Part shown: positions 29,525 to 39,460 of the stretch, in pieces
How positions within the stretch are numbered: position 1 is the stretch's first letter
Layout: every line of letters starts with the position of its first letter
Origin: Bordetella parapertussis
Lineage (GTDB): Bacteria > Pseudomonadota > Gammaproteobacteria > Burkholderiales > SG8-41
Direction: 5' to 3'
DNA: 64,000 nt
Assembly: GCA_945901405.1 (NCBI GenBank)
Contig: CAMDLH010000002.1
Span: 20,227 to 84,226, forward strand
Translations under genes and position numbers: made by a program
The notes under the pieces: generated by a model
The model's input: only the letters and a program-made list of their open reading frames with translations
Databases searched by the model: none
Told to the model about the DNA's origin: nothing

Positions 29525-30505
29525 TTATCCCGCCGTCACCTTGACCAGCTTTTGCAAACAGCGAATCCGCGCCGGCTTCGGAATATCCGGAAACGACCGC
29601 GAGAACGACACATAGGCGACTTCACCCACGTAAAGATCGCCGTGTGAATCCACCGTCATGCCGTGCGGTGAAATGAATTGCCCCGGCCCGGTGCCGCGCG
29701 CGGGGTCTGCCTGCACGGTGGCGAGCAGCTTGCCTTTGTTGTCCATCACGCTGATGCGCGGGCCTATGTTCGGGTGGTTGCGGTTCACCGACAGATGCGG
29801 CCCGAGTTCGGAGATATAACACAGCGGACACTTACCACTGGTGCCACTGGTCATAAAAAGGCCGCTGGGGCGATGCAGGTTGTTCCATTGCGTTTCATAG
29901 CGGCCATTGCCGTCGAACACCTGCACGCGATGATTTTCGCGGTCCGCCACATACACCCAGCCATCCGCGTCACAGGTGATGTTGTGCGCGATGTTGAATT
30001 CGCCCGGCCGCGTACCGGGGCCGCCCCAGGAAAACAGCAATTTCCCATCGGGCGAGTATTTATGTACGCGGGCGTTACCGTAGCCATCCGAGATGTAGAT
30101 GTCGCCTTGCGGCGACAGCGCCGTGTGCGTGCAACGATTAAACGGCTCGCCGCTCATATACGCCGATGATTTGCCGGGAATGCCGATGGTCAGCAGCACC
30201 TTGCCGCCGAGCGTGCATTGGCGCATGGTGTGATCGCCATCGTCGGTGAGGTAGATGGTGTCGTCGGCGCCCATGTGTACGCCGTGTGCGTTTTTGAAAA
30301 TGCCTTCGCCCCAGGAGCGCAGAAAATTGCCTTCGCGGTCGAACACCACCATCGGGTGCGGGCCACGATTGAAGGCATAAACATTGTCGTGGCGGTCAAC
30401 GCCCACCGCGGCGACATCGCCGCTATCCCAGCCCTCGGGCCACTTCGCCCAACCGTCCTGCGCGCGGTAGGCGAAATCGCCGCTGCCCATGATGCTGCTG
30501 CTCAT
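29525..30505 (-). CDS. NHL-repeat beta-propeller protein (6-bladed propeller family)
   Basis: VAAVGVDRHDNVYAFNRGPHPMVVFDREGNFLRSWGEG...VYVADRENHRVQVFDGNG. Confidence 0.88.
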   Translation of the reverse strand: MSSSIMGSGDFAYRAQDGWAKWPEGWDSGDVAAVGVDRHDNVYAFNRGPHPMVVFDREGNFLRSWGEGIFKNAHGVHMGADDTIYLTDDGDHTMRQCTLGGKVLLTIGIPGKSSAYMSGEPFNRCTHTALSPQGDIYISDGYGNARVHKYSPDGKLLFSWGGPGTRPGEFNIAHNITCDADGWVYVADRENHRVQVFDGNGRYETQWNNLHRPSGLFMTSGTSGKCPLCYISELGPHLSVNRNHPNIGPRISVMDNKGKLLATVQADPARGTGPGQFISPHGMTVDSHGDLYVGEVAYVSFSRSFPDIPKPARIRCLQKLVKVTAG

Positions 30506-30646
30506 GTTTGATTCCTTTTGGGGGTGTTGATTGTTGTACCGTTATTTTCAAATGGCCGCGGGTTGGGCGAGGGCAATCGCAATTGCCCGATATTTTTACA
30601 GTGGATCGACGCAATGCCTGCGGCGATTGCGCCCTACCCTATGCCC

Positions 30647-30675
30647 ATTGAAGCGGCCTATTTCACCGCTTCAAT
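30647..30675. repeat. Perfect 10-bp stem inverted repeat
   Basis: attgaagcgg-cctatttca-ccgcttcaat. Confidence 0.85.
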
Positions 30676-30731
30676 AATTGCTATTTCACGCTTGAGCAAC
30701 TAATTGTTTTTAAACGATTTTTTAGTGTCGT

Positions 30732-33038
30732 CTACTTCACGTCCCGCATCGCCCGCCAAAGCTTGGAAGCCGTCAGCGGCATATCCAGTTGCTTCACCCC
30801 CACCGGGCGCAGTGCATCAATCACCGCATCCACCAGCGAAGGAATCGACGCCGTGCACCCCGACTCGCCCATGCCCTTCACACCGAGCGGGCTGACCTTG
30901 CTGGTGGTCGGGTGTTCTTCGCCGCGCAACTCGCGCAGCAAGCCCGCGCGCGGCATGTAGTAATCCATGAAGCTCGCGGTCAGCGATTGGCCTGATGTCT
31001 GGTCGTAGACGATGTGTTCACCGAAAACTTGCCCCGCGCCCTGCACCACGCCGCCGTGCAACTGGCCTTCGACGATGGCGTGGTTGATGACTACGCCGCA
31101 ATCATCCACCGCGTGGTACGACACAATTTCCGGCGCGCCGGTTTCTTTATCCACTTCGACTTCGGTGATGTGGCAACCATTCGGGAAAGTCGAGCCGAAT
31201 TTGCCGTCGGCTTTCAGAGTCAGCGTTTTTGTTTTTGCGAGATCCGCGAGCTTGACGACACGCGCGGATTCGTTCGTGCGGAATTCACCCTTGGCATATT
31301 GCACCTGTGACGGCTCGACCTTGAGATCGAGTGCGGCGAGCGACTTGCCTTCCTCGATCAGCTTTTGCGCGGCAAGGTAACACACGCTACCCGCGCCCAC
31401 CATGGTGCGCGAGCCGCCGGTGCCGTTTCCTTGCAACTTGGTGCCCGGCTCGCATTGCACCACCTTGACGTTTTCCATGCCAATGCCGAGCGCATCGGAC
31501 ACGATCATCGCCATGGTCGTCTCGTGGCCGTGGCCCTGCGTCTTGGCCACGGTGTAAACAGTGATCGTGCCGCTCGCCTCAAGCGTCAATTCGATTTCGT
31601 CAATAAAGTTGCCCGCACCGGTGGGCTCGATCACCACCGCGATGCCTCTGCCGCGCAGTTTTCCTGCCGCCACCGATTGCGCGCGGCGCGCTTCAAAGCC
31701 CTGCCAGTCGGCAAACTTCAGCGCCTGCGCGAGCAGCCCCGGCAAATCGGCGTTTTCATACACGGAGCCGGTCGGCGTTTTGTACGGGTAGGCGTCGTTG
31801 GGGATGAAGTTGCGGCGCCGCAGCTCGGCCGCGTCGATGCCCATTTCGACGGCGGCCTGACTCACGATGCGCTCGACCGCATAGGCGACATCCGGGCGCC
31901 CCGCGCCGCGATACGCGCCCACCGGCGTGGTGTTGGTGAGCGGCACGCGGTAGCTCGCGTACAACGCGGGGATGCGATACACACCCGTCATGCAGGTTGC
32001 GGTATTACGGATGTGGCCTTGCGGCCCCGGCGCGAGATACGCACCAAAGTCGCTGATCCAGTCAAAGCGCAGCGCGAGAAATTTACCGTCGCGATCCATC
32101 GCAAGCTGGCCATCGATGATGGTGTTGCGCCCGTGGTTGTCGGTGAGAAACGCTTCCACGCGGCTCGATATCCATTTCACCGGCCTGCCCGTGGTCTTGG
32201 CCGCGATCATCAGCGCCACATATTCGGGATACGCCGGCGAGCGCTGGCCAAAGCCGCCGCCGACATCGCGCACTTCGAGTATCAGTTTGTCCTCCGGCAC
32301 CTTGGAATAAACCGACAGCGCCTTGCGTATGGTGGTCACACCCTGCATCGGCACGTTAAAGCGATACACACCGCTCGCCGCGTCGTATTGCACAAGCGCC
32401 GCGCGCGGCTCCATCGGGCTGGGCGACACGCGGGTGGACACCACCTTGAGCCGCGTGATGTGCGCGGCATTCTTCATCGCGGCGGCGACGGATTGCTCGT
32501 CGCCAGTTTCGGATTCAAACACCAGATTGCCCGGTACCGCCTCATCCAGTTGCGGCGCGCCGGGCGCGAGCGCTTCTTCCGCGTTGACGATGGGTTTCAA
32601 TTCGCGGTATTCGACTTCCACCAGCTCGGCGGCGTCCGCTGCGGCAACCGCACTTTCCGCCACCACCAGTGCCACCGCCTCGCCGGCGAAGCGCACTTTG
32701 CCGTGCGCCAACGCCGGACGATTCAACACGCGCGGCTTCATGCCATTGCGTCCGGGGAAGGCCGACAACGAATCCTGCCCCTTCAGATAACCCTCGCGCA
32801 CCGCGTCCTCGCCAGTGAACACATGCGTGACGCCGGGGTGCGCGAGCGCGCGTTTGGTGTTAACCGACAGTATCTCCGCATGTGCGTGATCCGAGCGCAC
32901 GAAGTGTCCGTGGAGTTGATTCGGCGCATTCCAGTCGGCGGCGAATTTGCCGGCGCCGGTGATGAGGCGGAAATCTTCCACGCGTTTGCCGTCGTGGTGG
33001 TGATCGTTGTGGATATCGTGCTGCGCGTGCGTGTTCAT
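30732..33038 (-). CDS. Xanthine dehydrogenase/aldehyde oxidase-family Mo-binding large subunit, without adjacent small or medium subunits; close paralogue of 16195-18477
   Basis: HDGKRVEDFRLITGAGKFAADW...GGGFGQRSPAYPEY...AYRGAGRPD...VKGMGESG. Confidence 0.94.
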   Translation of the reverse strand: MNTHAQHDIHNDHHHDGKRVEDFRLITGAGKFAADWNAPNQLHGHFVRSDHAHAEILSVNTKRALAHPGVTHVFTGEDAVREGYLKGQDSLSAFPGRNGMKPRVLNRPALAHGKVRFAGEAVALVVAESAVAAADAAELVEVEYRELKPIVNAEEALAPGAPQLDEAVPGNLVFESETGDEQSVAAAMKNAAHITRLKVVSTRVSPSPMEPRAALVQYDAASGVYRFNVPMQGVTTIRKALSVYSKVPEDKLILEVRDVGGGFGQRSPAYPEYVALMIAAKTTGRPVKWISSRVEAFLTDNHGRNTIIDGQLAMDRDGKFLALRFDWISDFGAYLAPGPQGHIRNTATCMTGVYRIPALYASYRVPLTNTTPVGAYRGAGRPDVAYAVERIVSQAAVEMGIDAAELRRRNFIPNDAYPYKTPTGSVYENADLPGLLAQALKFADWQGFEARRAQSVAAGKLRGRGIAVVIEPTGAGNFIDEIELTLEASGTITVYTVAKTQGHGHETTMAMIVSDALGIGMENVKVVQCEPGTKLQGNGTGGSRTMVGAGSVCYLAAQKLIEEGKSLAALDLKVEPSQVQYAKGEFRTNESARVVKLADLAKTKTLTLKADGKFGSTFPNGCHITEVEVDKETGAPEIVSYHAVDDCGVVINHAIVEGQLHGGVVQGAGQVFGEHIVYDQTSGQSLTASFMDYYMPRAGLLRELRGEEHPTTSKVSPLGVKGMGESGCTASIPSLVDAVIDALRPVGVKQLDMPLTASKLWRAMRDVK

Positions 33039-33153
33039 GGTGTGGGTTTTCCTTGAATCAGACGGGGATGGCGAATGGTAAACCGCGCGCGCGCGGGCCG
33101 CCAGTGCGCCTCTGGTTTAACGGCGGGTATGTTCGACGAAACTTGCGCGCCTG

Positions 33154-34140
33154 TCACTCGACGCGGATGCCCGCACGCTTGACTATCTCGCGGATTTTCT
33201 CGATTTCGGTGCGGACGAAGCGAGTGAACTCCTCCGGCGTGCTGGTTTTGCCCTCCTCGCCCTGACTGTGGAACTGCTTCTTGATGTCCGGGAGTTCCAC
33301 GATGCGCGCTATCTCCCTGCTGATCTGGTTGAGCACCGGCCGCGGCGTACCGGTCGGAGCGAACACTCCAAACCATGCCTGAAATTCGTAACCGGGCAAT
33401 GCAGCCTCAGCCATCGTCGGCACCTCGGGCAATATTGCCACGCGGCGCGCGGTGGTCACCGCCAGCGGCAGCAACCGCCCGTCCCGCATGAACGGCATCG
33501 CCGGCACCAGCGGCGAGAGCAGATAATGTATGCGCCCGGTCACGGTGTCGACGAGCTGCTCGGGCACGCCCTTGTACGGCACGTGCACGACATCAAGACC
33601 AGCGGCAAAACGGAACTGCTCCGAATTCAGATGCATGCCGCTGCCGACGCCGGACGTACTGAAGTTCAACTCCCCCGGTTTTTGCTTTGCCAGCGCGATG
33701 AGTTCCTTGACCGATTTCACGCCGAGCGATGGCGCTACCAACAGTAGACTGGTCGTGACCGTAATCTGGCTCACGCCCGTGAGGTCCTTCAGCGGATCGA
33801 AAGGCAGCTTCGAGTACAGCGCCGCATTCATCGCATAGGCGATGGAATGCACTAATAGCGTGTAGCCGTCGGGATTGGCCTTGGCGACAATGTTCGACGC
33901 TACCGATCCGCCCGCGCCGCCGCGATTGTCCACCACCACCTGTTGGTTCCATTGGTCAGTCATCTTGAACGAAAGCCGGCGCGCGATCAGGTCGGTCGCA
34001 CTGCCGGCGGTGAACGGCACGATCATGCGTATCGGCTTACTCGGAAATTTCTCTGCTGTCCGCGCGGGTGCCGGCACTGCAAGTAGTGCCAGACCGATCA
34101 CAACAAGATGAGCGAATGAAGCTCTTTGCACAGTACGCAT
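33154..34140 (-). CDS. TctC/Bug-family receptor associated with the TctAB transporter
   Basis: KFPSKPIRMIVPFTAGSATDLIARRLSFKMTDQWNQQVVVDNRGGAGGSVASNIVAKANPDGYTL; downstream of tctB-tctA. Confidence 0.93.
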   Translation of the reverse strand: MRTVQRASFAHLVVIGLALLAVPAPARTAEKFPSKPIRMIVPFTAGSATDLIARRLSFKMTDQWNQQVVVDNRGGAGGSVASNIVAKANPDGYTLLVHSIAYAMNAALYSKLPFDPLKDLTGVSQITVTTSLLLVAPSLGVKSVKELIALAKQKPGELNFSTSGVGSGMHLNSEQFRFAAGLDVVHVPYKGVPEQLVDTVTGRIHYLLSPLVPAMPFMRDGRLLPLAVTTARRVAILPEVPTMAEAALPGYEFQAWFGVFAPTGTPRPVLNQISREIARIVELPDIKKQFHSQGEEGKTSTPEEFTRFVRTEIEKIREIVKRAGIRVE

Positions 34141-34175
34141 GGTGCCTCCCATTGCGTGTCAATTTGCGGCCGGAC

Positions 34176-35675
34176 TCAGCCCGCGCCTGCCTGCGGTTTG
34201 ATGCGGCGCACCGCGGGCGCGAGCATGACGATCAATATCAGCACGGTGGCAATCATGAACACGAGGCTCAGCGGGCGTGTGAAGAACACCGACGGGTCGC
34301 CGCGCGATATCAGCAAGGCGCGCCGCAGATATTCCTCCATCAGCGGGCCGAGCACATAGCCGAGCAGCAGCGGCGCCGGTTCGCACTCGAGCTTCATGAG
34401 TACGTAGCCCAGCACACCAACGAAGGCGCACAGATAAAGATCGACCGGATTGTTGCTGACGCTGTAGTTGCCGATGCAGCAGAACATGATGATCGACGGG
34501 AACAGCCAGCGGTACGGCACGCGCAGCATGCGCACCCAGATGCCGACCAGCGGCAGGTTGAGAATGACCAGCATCAAATTGCCGATCCACATGCTCGCGA
34601 TGAGGCCCCAGAACAACTCCGGCTTGGACATCATCACGTGCGGCCCGGGTTCGATGCCCTGCATGGTCATCGCCCCCAGCATCAGCGCCATCGTCGCGCT
34701 GGTGGGGATGCCGAGTGTGAGCATGGGTATGAACGAGGTTTGCGCTGCAGCGTTGTTGGCCGCTTCCGGCGCAGCCACGCCCTCGATCGCGCCCTTGCCG
34801 AAGCGCGATGGATCCTTCGCCAGTTTCTTTTCGAGCATGTAAGCCGCGAACGTGGACAACGCAGGGCCTGTGCCCGGCAGCACGCCAAAGATCGCGCCCA
34901 CAATCGTGCCGCGCACGGTGGGCCAACTTGCATCCTTGATGTCCTGCTTGACCGGCATGAGATTCTCGATGCGGCCGGTGAATACTTCGCGCGCCTCCTT
35001 TTTCTCCAGATTGGTGACGATCTCCGCCACCGCGAACAGTCCCACTGCGATTACCGTGAAGCCGATGCCGTCGGACAGTTGCGGGATGCCAAAGGAGTAG
35101 CGTGACATTCCCGAATTGACATCGGTGCCCACCAGCCCCAGCACCAGCCCGAGTACCACCATCGCCAGCCCCTTGACCACGTCGCCCTGAGTCATCACCG
35201 CGGACGCCACCAGGCCCATCAGCATCAGCGAGCAGTATTCGGCGGAGCCGAACGCGAGCGCCCATTCGCCCATCGGCGGCCCGGCTACCGCGATCAGCAA
35301 GGTGCCGGCGCAGCCGGCGAAGAATGATGCAAGCGCCGCCGTCGCGAGCGCCGGCCCGGCGCGCCCCTGCCGCGCCATCTGGTAGCCGTCGATGCAGGTC
35401 ACCGCGGAAGCAGTTTCGCCCGGCAGGTTGACGAGGATCGAGGTGGTGGAGCCGCCGTACTGCGCGCCGTAAAAAATGCCCGCGAGCATGATCAACGCCG
35501 GCAGCGGAGGCAAATTGAATGTGATCGGAAACAGCATCGCTATCGTGACCAGCGGACCGACGCCCGGCAGCACGCCGATCAACGTGCCGAGCAGCACGCC
35601 GATGAAACAGTACGCCAGACTCTGCAGCGAAAACGCCACGCTGAAACCGAGCATGAGGTTGTTCAGGATGTCCAT
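34176..35675 (-). CDS. tctA: Tripartite tricarboxylate transporter, large membrane subunit TctA
   Basis: 499 aa; LIGVLPGVGPLVTIAMLFPITFNLPPLPALIMLAGIFYGAQYGGSTTSILVNLPGE. Confidence 0.96.
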   Translation of the reverse strand: MDILNNLMLGFSVAFSLQSLAYCFIGVLLGTLIGVLPGVGPLVTIAMLFPITFNLPPLPALIMLAGIFYGAQYGGSTTSILVNLPGETASAVTCIDGYQMARQGRAGPALATAALASFFAGCAGTLLIAVAGPPMGEWALAFGSAEYCSLMLMGLVASAVMTQGDVVKGLAMVVLGLVLGLVGTDVNSGMSRYSFGIPQLSDGIGFTVIAVGLFAVAEIVTNLEKKEAREVFTGRIENLMPVKQDIKDASWPTVRGTIVGAIFGVLPGTGPALSTFAAYMLEKKLAKDPSRFGKGAIEGVAAPEAANNAAAQTSFIPMLTLGIPTSATMALMLGAMTMQGIEPGPHVMMSKPELFWGLIASMWIGNLMLVILNLPLVGIWVRMLRVPYRWLFPSIIMFCCIGNYSVSNNPVDLYLCAFVGVLGYVLMKLECEPAPLLLGYVLGPLMEEYLRRALLISRGDPSVFFTRPLSLVFMIATVLILIVMLAPAVRRIKPQAGAG

Positions 35676-35676
35676 A

Positions 35677-36129
35677 TCAATAGCTCCCGAACAACGGATA
35701 GGGCAGCTTCAAGCCGTAGACGAAAACCGCAGCGGCAAACGCGCTCATCAGAATGGCGAGCAGCAGCACTTCCCTGAGGCGGAACTCACGGCCGGCGAGC
35801 GCCGCGATGACTAACAACAACATGAGCGCCGGCACCAACCCCAGCTTCTCCATGGTGAGGCCGAATGTCACGATCGACAGCGTGATCAGCGCCAGAGGCC
35901 GCCAGCCCCACGTGCCGCGCACCGGCTCGCCGGTGCGGATGCCGCGTATCATTATGTACACGCCGAACAGGCAGAGTATGCCGCCCAGCACTGTTGGAAA
36001 ATAGCCCGGCCCCATGCGCGCCGCCAGACCCATCGGATAATCGCGCGCGAAGAAAACGGTAAGCACGCCAAGCGCAAGAAACAGCAGCCCGGCAAGGAAA
36101 TCCTTGTTGTTGCGCAGTTCCGGCTTCAT
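35677..36129 (-). CDS. tctB: Tripartite tricarboxylate transporter, small membrane subunit TctB
   Basis: 150 aa, 4 TM segments, GPGYFPTVLGGILCLFGVYIM; directly upstream of tctA. Confidence 0.92.
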   Translation of the reverse strand: MKPELRNNKDFLAGLLFLALGVLTVFFARDYPMGLAARMGPGYFPTVLGGILCLFGVYIMIRGIRTGEPVRGTWGWRPLALITLSIVTFGLTMEKLGLVPALMLLLVIAALAGREFRLREVLLLAILMSAFAAAVFVYGLKLPYPLFGSY

Positions 36130-36236
36130 GTGTGGAACAGGAATTTTGCGTACTCCTCTTCACATAATGGAACTGTATTCCCGGACAGGCGGGCGGTCAA
36201 TCGCGCAAAATATTGCGCAAAATATTGGGTAGCGCG

Positions 36237-36676
36237 CCTCCGGAGGGGCGGCTTGCACCACTGCCTACGGCCATTTCCACGAGATGGTCGATATCGTGCG
36301 TTACGCGCGGCCCAAGGATCATACCGACAAAATCGTCATCATCATGGTCGAGACGCCCGCCGCGATCGAAAAGATCGATGAGATCACCGACGTGGAAGGC
36401 GTCGATGTGATCAACATCGGCGTAAATGATGTGGCTCTGGCGCTGGGCTATCCGGGCCAGCCGGAGCACCCTGGGGTCACCGCGCTGCTCGAAAAAGCCA
36501 TTGCGCGCGTTGTCAAAGGCGGCAAGACTCCGGGGTTGAATGTGCTCGTCAACTGGGAGCAACGCATGCCATGGCTGCTGTCACAAGGCGTGCGATGGTT
36601 GAACGCGCGCACCAACAATATTATTGCGCGTGGGGCGCGGCAGTACACTGATTTGCTGAAACAGCACCGTCCCTGA
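36237..36676 (+). pseudogene. 5'-truncated HpcH/HpaI-family aldolase/citrate lyase
   Basis: After an in-frame TAG: RASGGAACTTAYGHFHEMVDIVRYARPKDHTDKIVIIMVETPAAIEKIDEITDVEGVDVINIGVNDVALALG...; the N-terminal half of the barrel is missing. Confidence 0.75.
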
Positions 36677-36850
36677 ACACGACTATTTCGCCAACCCCTA
36701 TTACGCCCGGTGGTTAACGCATTACCGCGATGCTTGCCAGTTCGCACCCGTTATCAGACGCGACATTATTGGCTGGGCGGCACGCAGGAAAGAAACCGCG
36801 AATCCATTCTGCTATCATTCGCGTGCCAACCGTTTGAATGGAGCCGAAAA

Positions 36851-37840
36851 ATGACGACGCGGGTTCGCGCGAGCTGCATCATCAACGCGGTCGCAGTGAT
36901 TGCGTTCGGCGCCAGTTGCGGCACGATATGTGCGGCGGAAACCCAATATCCACCCCGTCCGGTACGCATGGTGGTGCCGTTCGCGCCGGGCGGTGGCCTG
37001 GATATTTTGGCACGAACCCTGTCACCGGCCCTGACTGCCGCGACGGGGCAGACGTGGGTCGTGGATAATCGCAGCGGCGCCGCCGGCAACCTGGGGGCGG
37101 AGATCGCCGCCCGGGCAAATCCGGACGGCCAGACGGTCCTGATGGCTCTGAATACGCAGCTCACCGCGAACCCGTCGCTTTACAAGCTTTCGTTCAGCGC
37201 GGAAAAAGATTTCCAGCCGCTCACGATGCTCGGTACGACGGAGCACGTTATTACGCTCCATCCAGGTGTGCAGGCCAAGACGCTGAAGGAGTTTCTCGCG
37301 CTTGCGAAACAGAAGCCAGGCGCCCTCAATTACGCATCTGCTGGCGTGGGCAGTGCAATCCACATGGCCGCCGAGCTGCTCAAGCAACGCGCCGCCATCG
37401 ACCTGGTGCATATCGCGTACAAGGGAGGCGGGCCGGCCGTCGCCGCGGTGCTCGCGGGTGAAAGCCAGGTAATTCTTGCCACGTCCGCGTCAGCCATACA
37501 GTTTATAACGGCCGGACGGCTGCGTGCGCTCGCGACGACCGGGCCAACGCGTTCCAAGGTGCTGCCAGAGTTGGCGACCGTGGCTGAATCCGGTTATGCC
37601 GGATTCGACACGAGCCAGTGGTATGGCGCGCTCGTGCCGGTTGCCACGCCGAAATGGATTGCGGAACGTATTCGCGATGAGCTACTGAAAGCAATGCAGC
37701 ACGCCGACGTGCGGGCAGCCCTGGCAAGCCAGGGCGTGGAGCCCAAGACCACTACGCCCCTCGAGCTTGCGGCCCGCATTAAGAGCGAAACCGCCATGTG
37801 GGCTTCGGTAATCAAAACCGCAGGCATTCGTGCCGAATAG
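36851..37840 (+). CDS. Bug/TctC-family receptor
   Basis: QYPPRPVRMVVPFAPGGGLDILARTLSPALTAATGQTWVVDNRSGAAGNLGAEIAARANPDGQT. Confidence 0.94.
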   Translation: MTTRVRASCIINAVAVIAFGASCGTICAAETQYPPRPVRMVVPFAPGGGLDILARTLSPALTAATGQTWVVDNRSGAAGNLGAEIAARANPDGQTVLMALNTQLTANPSLYKLSFSAEKDFQPLTMLGTTEHVITLHPGVQAKTLKEFLALAKQKPGALNYASAGVGSAIHMAAELLKQRAAIDLVHIAYKGGGPAVAAVLAGESQVILATSASAIQFITAGRLRALATTGPTRSKVLPELATVAESGYAGFDTSQWYGALVPVATPKWIAERIRDELLKAMQHADVRAALASQGVEPKTTTPLELAARIKSETAMWASVIKTAGIRAE

Positions 37841-37877
37841 ACATCGAGCGCGCGGTGAGTTACGCAGTACGGCCGCT

Positions 37878-38363
37878 CTACCGCGGCAGAAAGGGCTTTA
37901 CCGCATCCGCTTCGTACTGCCACAACTGGATGTGCGTGCGCTTTTGGATTCGCCATTGTTCGGAATCCGTCCGTACGAACTCGTCAATGTACTTGAGTCC
38001 GCGAATGCGCACGCGATTCCCCTCGACCACATGCGCGATGGCAAACGTGTTGACCGTGGCCGTTTTGCCGGTCAGCTCGATAACCGAATTACAAGCCGTA
38101 TGGTTGCTCGCCGTAAACTTGCGCATCAAGGTGCAAAAGTAGTGTGCGATCGCCGCGCCGCCGGTCAACGTGAACTCCGTATCGCTGCCGCTGTGGTGAG
38201 TCGCTACCGCGTCTTCGGTGAAGCAGGCGGCGAGGCGGCCTTCCTCTCTTCCATCCAGGCCATGGCAGTAGTTGTCGAGGACCTCGCGCACCTTGGATTT
38301 GTCGACAAATTCCCGCAACGTTGCCGTGTCAATGGGGGTCGGGCGCACGTTAGATATCCTCAT
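37878..38363 (-). CDS. SnoaL-like/NTF2-fold family protein
   Basis: VREVLDNYCHGLDGREEGRLAACFTEDAVATHHSGSDTEFTLTGGAAIAHYF. Confidence 0.75.
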   Translation of the reverse strand: MRISNVRPTPIDTATLREFVDKSKVREVLDNYCHGLDGREEGRLAACFTEDAVATHHSGSDTEFTLTGGAAIAHYFCTLMRKFTASNHTACNSVIELTGKTATVNTFAIAHVVEGNRVRIRGLKYIDEFVRTDSEQWRIQKRTHIQLWQYEADAVKPFLPR

Positions 38364-38587
38364 TTCAGCAAATTCGAGACAGCGCGCGGCTGCTCGACAT
38401 TGGTTGCTCCGCCAGCGGTACTCACGAACTGTCCGATCGACTGACTTTACTGGCGTCACGAGCATACCATAGTGCTCCACCAGGAAAAACGAGCGGGAAT
38501 GCTTGCGGCGGCACATCCGATCCAGGCTGGGGCTCGGTATAAAACAGTTCCATCATCGCGGCAAAGGGCATCGTGGAGGAGAACAAA

Positions 38588-39370
38588 ATGAAGACCGTAC
38601 GAATCAACAAAACAAAGCGCCTGCTGGCGTCAGGCCAACTGGCTGTTGGCGCCGTACTCACATCGCCGGCGCCCGATCTCGTCGAAGTCGCGGCAGTCGC
38701 GGGTTTCGATTTCGTGACGATCGACGCGGAACATGAGCCGATCGACGACGCGCAACTCGTTCACCTCATTCGTGCGGCCGAGGCGTTCGATATCACGCCG
38801 ATCGTTCGCGTCGCCAAGGACCCCGACCGGCTGTTGCGCTTGCTGGACGCGGGAGCGCAGGGTATCCACGTGCCTCGTTGCAATACGGCCAGCGACATGC
38901 GGCAGGTCGTCGAATGGACGCGTTTCCATCCGCATGGGCAGCGGACGTTTTACCGATTGGGCCGTGGCGGAAACTTCAGCCGTGACATGACTGATGATGA
39001 ATGGGCGAAGGAAGCCGATGCGCAACTGCTGGTTATCGCCATGATCGAGGAAGCATCCGCTCTCGCCCATCTTGACTCGATGCTGGCCGTCCCGGGGATC
39101 GATGCAATACACATCGGCCCGAAAGACCTGTGGCAATCGCTGGGTATGCCATCTGACGCGGAAGTCGACCGCGCAATAGACCAGATCGCGACAGCGGTGC
39201 GCGCGAGCGGCAAGCAGCTGAGCATGCAGGTTCGGGCCGTCGACGATCTGCCGCCCCAAATCGCGCGTCACCAAGCCAGAGGCGTCACCATGATAAGCAT
39301 CCCGCTCCTGGGTTTACTGCTGCGCAACAGCGCCGATCTGGTGCGGACGATCCGTGGAGGGAAGGCGTAA
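38588..39370 (+). CDS. HpcH/HpaI-family aldolase
   Basis: LVEVAAVAGFDFVTIDAEHEPIDDAQLVHLIRAAEAFDITPIVRVAKDPDRLLRLLDAGAQGIHVPRCNTA. Confidence 0.93.
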   Translation: MKTVRINKTKRLLASGQLAVGAVLTSPAPDLVEVAAVAGFDFVTIDAEHEPIDDAQLVHLIRAAEAFDITPIVRVAKDPDRLLRLLDAGAQGIHVPRCNTASDMRQVVEWTRFHPHGQRTFYRLGRGGNFSRDMTDDEWAKEADAQLLVIAMIEEASALAHLDSMLAVPGIDAIHIGPKDLWQSLGMPSDAEVDRAIDQIATAVRASGKQLSMQVRAVDDLPPQIARHQARGVTMISIPLLGLLLRNSADLVRTIRGGKA

Positions 39371-39460
39371 CGCGTACTGCGAGATTCTCATCTCATGTCA
39401 TCCTTGCGTGGCCGCTCGATTACATCGAAATCAAGGCAATACACCCGCAAACGCGATTTT

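Noticed and set aside
31365-33056. 563-aa plus-strand ORF
   Set aside because: Antisense to a clear molybdenum hydroxylase large subunit; Arg/His/Ala-rich low-quality translation typical of GC-rich shadow ORFs.
34068-35105. 345-aa plus-strand ORF
   Set aside because: His/Arg-rich antisense translation of tctA.
34159-35265. 368-aa minus-strand ORF overlapping tctA in another frame
   Set aside because: tctA reading is unambiguous; the alternative frame is compositional.
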